Below are positions 1-5,434 of a stretch of DNA of 6,009 nt, piece after piece. The notes under the pieces are model-generated. The model was not told where the DNA came from, did not search any database, and worked only from the letters and a program-made list of their open reading frames with translations. Source of the stretch: Lentimicrobium sp. Its GTDB lineage: Bacteria > Bacteroidota > Bacteroidia > Bacteroidales > Lentimicrobiaceae. The first letter of the stretch is position 1. Each line of letters begins with the position of its first letter. The DNA is taken from positions 1 to 6,009 of the forward strand of contig JAAXUD010000198.1 in assembly GCA_013336205.1 (NCBI GenBank), in the 5' to 3' direction. The translations under genes were made by a program, and so were the position numbers.

Positions 1-741
1 ATCGGGGCGGCCATTGAGATGATATTTAAGTTCCACTGAAGGAGAATATATATTAAATCCGCGGTTGGGTCGTTCAAAGCCTCCGTTTGAGAAATGAATG
101 AAACTCAGGCCTGCGCCCAGGTCAAGATTTTTGGATATTTGGTAAAAGGCATTTATTCCTATGTTCAGATGGACTGTCAAACCGCCACCTACAACTATAT
201 TCCTGGGATTGTTTATTGAATCATAGTGTTTCCAGTTGCTTGCAATTCCAAACTGAAATTCAGAATATAATTCCAGTTTATTCCATCGCTTAACCGGTAT
301 TCCCAAAATCCCAAATACTGAAACCGGGTAGCCGACTTCCTCTGGATTATAAAAATTACCGATTGTCAGGCCCACTCCATAATACGGGACATGATATATT
401 TTTTGCCAATTGGTATAACCAGGATTTTGCCACAGCATCTTTACCGTATATGCCTGGTATTTTTGCATGGGTTTACCAAGTAAATTATCGCCTTTAACAA
501 AGTCTGTTGTCGGTAATATGTTCCCGTACTGGTAATTGGCTGAAATGCTACGATAACTTGTTTGTTTTATACTGAGTGAATCTGCCTGCGAAAATCCGTT
601 CAGGGTTAAAAGGATTAAAACACCTGTTATCAGGACAATCGATTTTTTAACATGTGATTGAAAAGAATAAATCCTCCCAGATCTCCGGATGGCAACAAAT
701 ACGGTTGTAAATAAATTGTTTGGATTTTGCTTGGTGCTCAT
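1..741 (-). CDS. PagL-like lipid A 3-O-deacylase / acyloxyacyl hydrolase family protein, 3' end beyond the window
   Basis: This gene is missing its C-terminus; 247 codons are visible with no stop. PagL-family enzymes are outer-membrane beta-barrels that remove the ester-linked 3-hydroxyacyl chain from position 3 of lipid A. The identification rests on the segment IHFSNGGFERPNRG (about residues 215-228), which matches the family signature H-x-S-N followed by P-N-x-G; His216 and Ser218 would be the catalytic pair. Before it lie alternating aromatic/polar stretches rich in Gly, Tyr and Trp, as in barrel strands, e.g. YYGVGLTIGNFYNP. A hydrophobic signal core (about residues 35-47, IVLITGVLILLTL) ends in NGFSQ-A, a likely signal peptidase I site near 51/52. 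The only in-frame ATG upstream is at 741, which gives an unusually long basic N-terminal region of about 34 residues. An ATG at 653 would give the ideal start MLKKS if one more A were present (see findings). The position equivalent to the third catalytic residue of Pseudomonas PagL (Glu140) appears to be Asn230. Family assignment is fairly secure; substrate is inferred. Confidence 0.8.
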   Translation of the reverse strand, partial: MSTKQNPNNLFTTVFVAIRRSGRIYSFQSHVKKSIVLITGVLILLTLNGFSQADSLSIKQTSYRSISANYQYGNILPTTDFVKGDNLLGKPMQKYQAYTVKMLWQNPGYTNWQKIYHVPYYGVGLTIGNFYNPEEVGYPVSVFGILGIPVKRWNKLELYSEFQFGIASNWKHYDSINNPRNIVVGGGLTVHLNIGINAFYQISKNLDLGAGLSFIHFSNGGFERPNRGFNIYSPSVELKYHLNGRPD

Positions 742-1008
742 GTTGTTGGTTTTTTTGATGCAAAAGTATGTCCGGTTTCCGGCCCGGGTGTTCTGGTTTA
801 TAATCAGGAACCAATTTGCCTGAAAATACATATTCAACTGATATTAAAGTTATTACACACGCCTTAAAGTTCAAACTTATAAACCCGGACTTAATTTCGT
901 AAAATGCACAGGCATTGGTATCGGAATATTGATTTTCTGCCGCGGCGGGTAAAATGCTGCATTAAATTGTGCTTAGTACTATTCCCCTGCTGAGGTCTGA
1001 TCATACAT
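742..1008. other. Intergenic region between the operon end and the PagL-like gene
   Basis: This 267-base gap has no credible gene. It holds the -7 element at 760-768, a GC-rich patch just upstream of it (CCGG-TTT-CCGG then CCCGGG, 772-788), and a perfect 9-base inverted repeat with arms GGTTTATAA (795-803) and TTATAAACC (877-885) separated by 73 bases. No convincing intrinsic terminator follows the DUF2062 gene: a 5-base inverted repeat (989-993 with 1009-1013) overlaps its stop codon, but no T-run follows on the transcribed strand. Read-through from the operon into the PagL-like gene is therefore possible. Confidence 0.6.
760..768 (-). promoter_or_regulatory. Bacteroidota-type -7 promoter element of the PagL-like gene
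   Basis: The minus strand reads TACTTTTGC, an exact match to the TAnnTTTG(C) -7 consensus of the Bacteroidota primary sigma factor. It lies about 20 bases before the ATG at 741, implying a very short leader if that ATG is used and about 100 bases if the ATG at 653 is used. I see no clear TTG at the expected -33 spacing; a GC-rich palindromic patch (772-788) occupies that place. Confidence 0.6.
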
Positions 1009-1443
1009 TCAGCTTTTTGATTTTACCAGGAAAAAATGGACAAGAAAGTAAGCTGCCAGCGACATTGGAATGCCCAGCACCAGACCTCCGAGCAGCAGGG
1101 ATGAAAAAATTTCCCAGCTACCGAACAAGGTTGAAAAAACCCATGCAACATTCAACCGTGAAGGGAAGGACAGGTTGGTTTCTGCACCGGTGATCCTTTG
1201 GCCCAGCCCATAGGCAAGGCCATAAAAGAGCGGGGCAGTCAGTATATTGATATGGTAAACCCCAACAACCGAAGCCAGCCGGCTCCACCTGAAAAAGGTC
1301 GTTAGTCCCAAAGCGATGAATACCTTGGTTCCGATAAAAGGGGTAGTACCAAGAAAAACGCCAAGCGCATAGCCTCTCGAAACCATTTGAGGAGCAGCCT
1401 CAATAGCCAGAAGTTTTGACTTTATTTTGGTGAATGGATTCAT
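1009..1443 (-). CDS. DUF2062 domain-containing small membrane protein
   Basis: This 144-residue protein covers most of a single DUF2062 domain (Pfam PF09835), whose biochemical role is not established. Family marks visible are the N-terminal SRGYALGVFLGTTPFIG (about 22-38), matching the usual 'ALGFALGVFIGFSPLPG'-type segment, and a central N-x-x-T-x-P-x-x-Y block (NILTAPLFYGLAYGLG, about 66-81). Hydrophobic helices are apparent at about 24-48, 57-79 and 113-139, with a basic N-terminus and a KSKS tail, so it should sit in the inner membrane. It is the last gene of the operon, 11 bases after the START gene. AAGGA (minus strand, 1454-1450) lies 6 bases before the ATG and supports this start. 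In other bacteria DUF2062 domains occur alone or fused to glycosyltransferases, so an envelope-related role is reasonable but inferred. Confidence 0.85.
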   Translation of the reverse strand: MNPFTKIKSKLLAIEAAPQMVSRGYALGVFLGTTPFIGTKVFIALGLTTFFRWSRLASVVGVYHINILTAPLFYGLAYGLGQRITGAETNLSFPSRLNVAWVFSTLFGSWEIFSSLLLGGLVLGIPMSLAAYFLVHFFLVKSKS

Positions 1444-1454
1444 GTATTATCCTT

Positions 1455-2090
1455 TTATCGGATTTTTTGCGAAAGCTCTTTCATTGAGGCCAGCGTATCG
1501 ATAAGGTTGCGCTGAATGATCGGATCAGTTGCCCACCTGGGATATTTTGGCTGCTGTTCCGAATAGATGGTATATACCACCCGGCATCCCGAGTTACCCA
1601 CAGTGGTGATGGTCCAGCTTCCGCAGAGATGCGATATACGTTCTACACCTGTTCTCTCAGGCAAATAATCAGGGGCACCACTCATGGTCAGCATAAATTT
1701 CCTGCCATTTTCTGATTGCACGCACCGGTACCTGATGATGCAATCCTGATTGTTCAAAGGCCAGGGTATATCGTACTGAATATAAGTAAACCAATCGTTT
1801 TCATTCAGTCTGCGAAGGGTCGAAAACTCCCTGACACTCTGCATCCAGGATTTTGCATATTGCTCATCTGTTATAACCTTCAATACAGTGGATGCTCCGG
1901 CATTAACCATAAACTCGGCTTTTAATTCACGGGTCTTGCGATTACCGGAAAGGGTGATCTCCCTGCCTGACAGGCAAATACTTTTCTCCTTTTTAATTAA
2001 AGTATACGCTGTTGTGGGGGTAGGGCTGTTGGCAGAATTAATCATTACGGATGAAGCCGCTATGATCATGGACAAAAATGTTGTGTTCAT
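1455..2090 (-). CDS. START domain-containing (SRPBCC fold) exported lipid-binding protein
   Basis: This 211-residue protein has the START (StAR-related lipid transfer) helix-grip fold, which encloses a hydrophobic ligand such as a lipid or sterol in a cavity. Supporting blocks are RKTRELKAEFMV (about 51-62), DIPWPLNNQDCIIRYR (107-122), which closely resembles the START motif 'PWPLSDRDFVYVR', and GSWTITTVGNSGCRVVYTIY (157-176). The C-terminal helix IQRNLIDTLASMKEL (192-206) would be the lid/gripping helix. The first about 20 residues (MNTTFLSMIIAASSVMINSA) are hydrophobic and look like a signal peptide, although a basic residue is lacking; cleavage near residue 20 would put the protein in the periplasm. 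It starts 8 bases after the stop of the upstream epimerase-like gene, so it is in the same operon. A carrier or sensor for the product of the two oxidoreductases is an attractive inference. The ligand is unknown. Confidence 0.85.
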   Translation of the reverse strand: MNTTFLSMIIAASSVMINSANSPTPTTAYTLIKKEKSICLSGREITLSGNRKTRELKAEFMVNAGASTVLKVITDEQYAKSWMQSVREFSTLRRLNENDWFTYIQYDIPWPLNNQDCIIRYRCVQSENGRKFMLTMSGAPDYLPERTGVERISHLCGSWTITTVGNSGCRVVYTIYSEQQPKYPRWATDPIIQRNLIDTLASMKELSQKIR

Positions 2091-2098
2091 TGCTGACG

Positions 2099-3079
2099 TT
2101 ATTTGGATATTTGTTGACGATTATTGGAGAAATAGGCTATTGCATCGAGTATGGCAGCATCAGTTGCCCTGAAGTTGACACCCAGCAATTCAACTGCTTT
2201 TTTATTGGAGTAGAAATTATTGATGCACAATATTTTCATATTGGTCGAACTCAGACTGCACTTAATGCCCAGGCATCTTATTAAATCTCCTACCTGCCCG
2301 AGAATCAGGAGAACCTGTCTGGGGATGCGGATCATGAGGTTTTTTTGCCCCGTGAGCCGGTTAAGTTTCTGAAAAAAGTCATGATAGGTCAAATTTTCAC
2401 CTGCAATAATGAACCGCTCCCCATTCCTTCCGGGCAGCATGCATTGATGTATTGCCGCGACCACATCTTTTACATGTACAAAGTTTTTCCCACCAGGGGG
2501 ATAGAAAAGTATCCGTTTCTTCCATCCCATCAGGATGATTTTACCGGAACTGGGTTTGGAATCCAGGGCCCCCAGCATGAATGTCGGATTTATGATTACG
2601 ACATCGGTCTGAGAGCTGTTCTGAAGCAAATATGTCTCGGCTTCAATCTTCGATTTTGCATAGAATGATTTATCAAACGGACTTCTGACGGGCAGGGATT
2701 CACTCCCCGGAGCATCAGCCGATCCATAACCCAGGGTGTTTGCAGAACTGACGAAGATGAATTTTTTAACCTGACAATGAACTGCCGTAAGATAAAGCAT
2801 CACAGTACCCTTGTAGTTCACTTCCGCGTAATCCTGATACCTGATCAGATTTTGCCGGGTTTCAGCGGCAGCATGGATCACCACATCCACTCCCTGCAGA
2901 TACTCCGTCAGGTCGCTGAAAAGACTACCTTCAACCAGCGTAAGGCCGGGATTCACAGGTCCTTTGTACGACCTTTTATTTCGCACCAATCCGATCACCC
3001 GGTATCCGTTATCTGTCAGAGATTGAACAAGATTGGCCCCCAGCAATCCGGTAATTCCGGTTACGAACACTGTTTTCAT
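2099..3079 (-). CDS. NAD-dependent epimerase/dehydratase family protein (extended short-chain dehydrogenase)
   Basis: This is a 326-residue extended SDR. The N-terminal Rossmann fold carries TGITGLLG (residues 7-14), matching the nucleotide-binding TGxxGxxG motif. HAAAE (69-73) follows the fourth strand, the SSAN segment supplies the active-site Ser (111/112), and Y-A-K-S-K gives Tyr140 and Lys144. PPGGKNFVHVKDVVAAI is typical of the dihydroflavonol reductase / 3-beta-hydroxysteroid dehydrogenase / sugar-epimerase branch. The chosen ATG at 3079 overlaps the stop of the preceding dehydrogenase (ATGA), puts the Rossmann motif at the usual distance from the N-terminus, and follows a good GGGAG at 8 bases; a longer frame from 3157 would overlap the neighbour by 82 bases. 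A hydrophobic stretch (about RQVLLILGQVGDLIRCLGI) near the C-terminus may associate with membrane. It probably oxidises or reduces a hydroxyl/keto group on a lipid-like or sugar substrate; the substrate is not identifiable here. Confidence 0.88.
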   Translation of the reverse strand: MKTVFVTGITGLLGANLVQSLTDNGYRVIGLVRNKRSYKGPVNPGLTLVEGSLFSDLTEYLQGVDVVIHAAAETRQNLIRYQDYAEVNYKGTVMLYLTAVHCQVKKFIFVSSANTLGYGSADAPGSESLPVRSPFDKSFYAKSKIEAETYLLQNSSQTDVVIINPTFMLGALDSKPSSGKIILMGWKKRILFYPPGGKNFVHVKDVVAAIHQCMLPGRNGERFIIAGENLTYHDFFQKLNRLTGQKNLMIRIPRQVLLILGQVGDLIRCLGIKCSLSSTNMKILCINNFYSNKKAVELLGVNFRATDAAILDAIAYFSNNRQQISK

Positions 3080-3864
3080 CCGTAGATCTCCCTTTTTATT
3101 GCACGTGTCATCAACGGCAGTTTTATCCAGATGGGAATGAGGCTTAGTACCAGCCAACTGAATGGATTCAACATAATAACAGAATCCTTCCGGAACATGC
3201 CGTTTATGGATTTCTCTGCTACCTCCTTCGGTTCGAGCAGGGTTAATTTACCCAGTTTACCTTGTTTTTCAACCCTTTCGGTAATCTCAGGGTTGGTTTT
3301 CATGGCCCCGGGATTTACTACACTTACAAAAACACTTGTTCCTCTCAATTCAGCATTTAATCCCCTTGAAAAGGAATGAATAAAAGTTTTGGAAGCCGGA
3401 TATACTGTTTTATAGCCAATTGGCGAGAATGCAGCCATGCTTGAAACATTGAGAATGTATGATTGCGACTGCCGGAGCAGGTTTGGCATTAACTGATGCG
3501 TGAGCAGGGATGTAGCCGTTACATTAACCTGAATAATTGTGTTGATGTATTCAGGGCTGGCCTCCTGAAACTTCCGGGAACCGCCGGTTCCGGCATTATT
3601 AATCAGCATGGTTACTTCATGATCCCGGTTCACCCAACTGGCGAGTTCCAGTACATTTTTCCCGACCGAGAGATCAGTCTCATAACAGACCGCATCTATT
3701 GAAAAGGTGCGGGCAATCTCCCGGGATAGCTCTTTCAGATTTTCTCCGGGGAGACTTACCATGATTAAGTTAATTCCTCTTTTTGCAAGTTCATAAGAGA
3801 AGGCCTTGCCTAATCCCTGTCCTGCACCTGTGACAAGGGCATACTTTTTCATTTTTGATTCCAT
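3076..3864 (-). CDS. Classical short-chain dehydrogenase/reductase (SDR family NAD(P)-dependent oxidoreductase)
   Basis: This 262-residue protein is the first gene of the operon. Numbered from the ATG at 3864, the cofactor motif TGAGQGLG is at 12-19, the structural NNAG at 89-92, and the catalytic tetrad is Asn114, Ser142, Tyr155 and Lys159 (YPASK). NPGAMKT after the sixth strand is also typical, so all key residues are intact. The C-terminal tail (about 234-262, NPFSWLVLSLIPIWIKLPLM then TRAIKREIYG) is hydrophobic and ends in basic residues. This resembles membrane-associated SDRs of the 17-beta-hydroxysteroid dehydrogenase 12 / very-long-chain 3-oxoacyl reductase type, so the substrate may be hydrophobic. 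Alternative starts are GTG at 3867 and ATG at 3852; the ATG at 3852 gives MKKYALVTG, a common SDR N-terminus, so it is also plausible. Its stop overlaps the next start by ATGA, suggesting coupled translation. A promoter and a palindrome lie directly upstream. Confidence 0.9.
   Translation of the reverse strand: MESKMKKYALVTGAGQGLGKAFSYELAKRGINLIMVSLPGENLKELSREIARTFSIDAVCYETDLSVGKNVLELASWVNRDHEVTMLINNAGTGGSRKFQEASPEYINTIIQVNVTATSLLTHQLMPNLLRQSQSYILNVSSMAAFSPIGYKTVYPASKTFIHSFSRGLNAELRGTSVFVSVVNPGAMKTNPEITERVEKQGKLGKLTLLEPKEVAEKSINGMFRKDSVIMLNPFSWLVLSLIPIWIKLPLMTRAIKREIYG
3088..3092 (-). promoter_or_regulatory. Ribosome binding site deciding the start of the epimerase-like gene
   Basis: The minus strand reads GGGAG, 8 bases before the ATG at 3079 and inside the last codons of the upstream dehydrogenase. 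A clear Shine-Dalgarno is uncommon in this phylum. Here it supports the start at 3079 and coupled translation of the two dehydrogenases. Confidence 0.5.
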
Positions 3865-3887
3865 CACTATGCATTTTGTTTATGCCA

Positions 3888-3895
3888 CAAAAGTA
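3888..3895 (-). promoter_or_regulatory. Promoter (-7 element) of the four-gene operon
   Basis: The minus strand reads TACTTTTG, an exact TAnnTTTG match, 23 bases before the ATG at 3864. A TTTG at 3915-3912 stands 16 bases upstream, slightly short of the usual -33 spacing. The 10-base plus-strand string CAAAAGTATG here is identical to that at 761-770 before the PagL-like gene. Confidence 0.65.
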
Positions 3896-3901
3896 TGCAG
3901 G

Positions 3902-3923
3902 CCTGAAACGGCAAACGTTCAGG
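3902..3923. promoter_or_regulatory. Operator-like inverted repeat at the operon promoter
   Basis: On the plus strand the arms CCTGAA (3902-3907) and TTCAGG (3918-3923) are perfect complements. With one unpaired A they extend inward to CCTGAA(A)CG / CGTTCAGG around a GCAAA centre. The element ends 6 bases upstream of the -7 box and covers the -33 region, the place expected for a regulator site. It could bind the upstream AraC-family protein or another factor; the sequence alone cannot say. Confidence 0.4.
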
Positions 3924-3978
3924 TTTATGAAATGGAACCACAAGGTGGCTCTATAATTAAATATCTGATTTACATTAT

Positions 3979-4009
3979 ATTATAATCGTGCAAGGTACAA
4001 GATTATAAT
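3979..4009. repeat. Perfect 9-base inverted repeat across the end of the AraC-type gene
   Basis: The arms ATTATAATC (3979-3987) and GATTATAAT (4001-4009) are exactly complementary around a 13-base loop and include the regulator's stop codon (4005-4003). It could act as a weak transcript-end hairpin, but the stem is AT-rich and no T-run follows on the transcribed strand, so it is not a standard intrinsic terminator. A DNA-binding site is the alternative. Confidence 0.45.
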
Positions 4010-5181
4010 GTTGAACCACTTTTCTTGAACCCGGAAGGGGTTAGTCCTGTTATTTTTTTGAAAGTGTTATTGAAAGAGGTCTTGGAATTGAATCCCGATT
4101 CGAAAGCAATACCCAGAATTGATAATTTATCCATTTCTTCTTTTAAAAGCAGTTCCTTGGCTTTTTCGACCCGGTAAGTATTGATATACTGAAAAAAATT
4201 TTCGTTAAAACCTGTATTAATAATATAGGATAGTTGATGCGGCGTCATATTGATTAATTCAGCCAGTTTGATTAAGTTCAATTCACTGTCAAGGTATGGC
4301 TTCTCAACCTTCATTAGTTCACTGAGTTTCGATTTGAATTTTATCAGATCACTGTCCGGAACAATTTTCCTCTTCAATTCACCTGATTTCTCCTCATCAT
4401 TAATTGAAATAATTTCCTTCCTGAGGTTTTCATCCAGCGGGAAAATTTCCTTTTGCTTCATTGAGTTATAGGCAATAAAGAAGATTATAACCAGCAGAAA
4501 ACAGTTTATAAAAACATTCAGCGGCAATGAGATAAAAAAGACATTGTACAAAGTCACTACGATGCTCAGAAGTAATATAGCGGAGATAATGTATTCCAGC
4601 CAGCTGAGGTCAATTTCAACTGTATTTGATGCAAATGCCAGGATTTTCTTTTGATGTTTCCTGATTTTGAGGAATGATAAAAAGGTGTATAATATTACCT
4701 GTAACAGAATAAGGACTAACAGGACAATCTGAGCTAATTTTTGATTTTGCGCACCCTGCATTTGCGGCATAAGCAGAATAATTAAATACATTGCCGGCAG
4801 AATAAGGTACTTTAAGTCAGCTATCCGGAATCTGTAATTCGGATTTGTAAAAAAAACGATGCTAAAAAAAAATACGATAGGGGTGAAAAACTGAATAAAA
4901 TGAACCGGCACTGAAAGATTTTGAATTGTTTCGTAACTGCCGGTGTATTGTGCAATTTCATCCAACCAGAATGTTGACCATAAAAGCAGGAAAGCACCAA
5001 ACCAGTAATTTGCCTTCTTGTTTACTTTCAATGGGTTAACAGCAGTAAGAAACGAAATCAGTATAAGTGATCCGTAAATTAAGATCACTACAAAAGTGTT
5101 AAGACCGCTTGTTATCATATATCCGTCTAAGCCTGTTTGTTTACCTGTTTTAAATTTAATAAATTGATCTGACAAAACCAT
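4003..5181 (-). CDS. AraC-family transcriptional regulator with N-terminal seven-transmembrane domain
   Basis: This 392-residue protein joins a membrane sensor half to a DNA-binding half. Hydrophobic segments at about 27-47, 59-74, 92-112, 125-139, 151-171, 195-215 and 220-238 suggest seven helices. A charged linker (about 240-300) leads to the AraC domain. That domain shows a first helix-turn-helix around IKLAELINMTPHQLSYIIN (304-322), then FFQYINTYRVEKAKELL (329-345), then a second one around ILGIAFESGFNSKTSFNNTF (355-374) and the closing GLTPSGFKK (379-387), equivalent to the usual GxTPxxYR. This architecture is common in Bacteroidota. It would sense a membrane or extracytoplasmic cue and act on DNA from the inner membrane. 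M22 at 5118 is an alternative start just before the first helix; the ATG at 5181 is the longest frame. The gene is AT-rich (hand count 4441-4500: 30% GC) compared with the downstream operon (1561-1620: 52%). It lies directly upstream of that operon on the same strand, so it is a candidate for its regulator. Confidence 0.9.
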   Translation of the reverse strand: MVLSDQFIKFKTGKQTGLDGYMITSGLNTFVVILIYGSLILISFLTAVNPLKVNKKANYWFGAFLLLWSTFWLDEIAQYTGSYETIQNLSVPVHFIQFFTPIVFFFSIVFFTNPNYRFRIADLKYLILPAMYLIILLMPQMQGAQNQKLAQIVLLVLILLQVILYTFLSFLKIRKHQKKILAFASNTVEIDLSWLEYIISAILLLSIVVTLYNVFFISLPLNVFINCFLLVIIFFIAYNSMKQKEIFPLDENLRKEIISINDEEKSGELKRKIVPDSDLIKFKSKLSELMKVEKPYLDSELNLIKLAELINMTPHQLSYIINTGFNENFFQYINTYRVEKAKELLLKEEMDKLSILGIAFESGFNSKTSFNNTFKKITGLTPSGFKKSGSTL

Positions 5182-5434
5182 AAAGGTGAAAACCTGCGCT
5201 GCATAGCCTCAGAAGCATATTGTGGCATCGGAATCGATTTCATTGAATGACGAAAAATTTATCGCAGAGCATCGAAGAATCCAACACAACCAAACCCAGC
5301 GTGATTCCGGAGTTACAAACGCTTTCGCATTGTTGTCCGGACTCTTTGTAAGGTTTTGCTGTTTTGAACGCACTTTGAGCTATTTTTTTGGATACTTATT
5401 CCTGAACTTACCGCCAAAGGCTTCAGTTCCCCCG
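5182..5434. repeat. Non-coding 253-base stretch with short palindromes, possible dispersed repeat
   Basis: No gene is supported here. GC is high for an intergenic stretch (hand count 5281-5340: 31 of 60). It holds a 7-base inverted repeat TTACAAA (5313-5319) / TTTGTAA (5345-5351) enclosing the perfect palindrome GTCCGGAC (5335-5342), a second CCGG-centred motif TTCCGGA (5305-5311), and a small nested hairpin near 5401-5427 (CTGAA/TTCAG arms around GCC-TTT-GGC on the minus strand). It begins right after the stop of the upstream gene and ends at the regulator's start. The plus-strand frame through it reads like short orphan 'hypothetical proteins' I associate with Bacteroidota drafts, which would fit a repeated element, but I cannot verify this. 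Confidence 0.3.
5254..5284 (-). promoter_or_regulatory. Possible promoter of the AraC-type regulator gene
   Basis: The minus strand has TTG (5284-5282), 20 bases, then TAAATTTT (5261-5254), one mismatch from TAnnTTTG at suitable spacing. It would give a leader of roughly 65 bases before the ATG at 5181. This is weak and rests only on consensus similarity. Confidence 0.25.

Noticed and set aside
647..874. Minus-strand 75-codon frame over the PagL-like gene start
   Set aside because: It is in a different frame from the signal peptide and barrel, contains the promoter, and has no recognisable features.
989..1013. GCTGA/TCAGC inverted repeat after the DUF2062 gene as a terminator
   Set aside because: The arms are only 5 bases with a 15-base loop and no T-run on the transcribed strand.
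2345..2668. Plus-strand 107-codon frame inside the epimerase-like gene
   Set aside because: It is fully antisense to a gene with intact SDR motifs and has no family resemblance.
3080..3157. Upstream in-frame extension of the epimerase-like gene to 3157
   Set aside because: It would overlap the preceding dehydrogenase by 82 bases and add 26 unrelated residues before the Rossmann motif; the ATG at 3079 has an ATGA overlap and a good GGGAG site.
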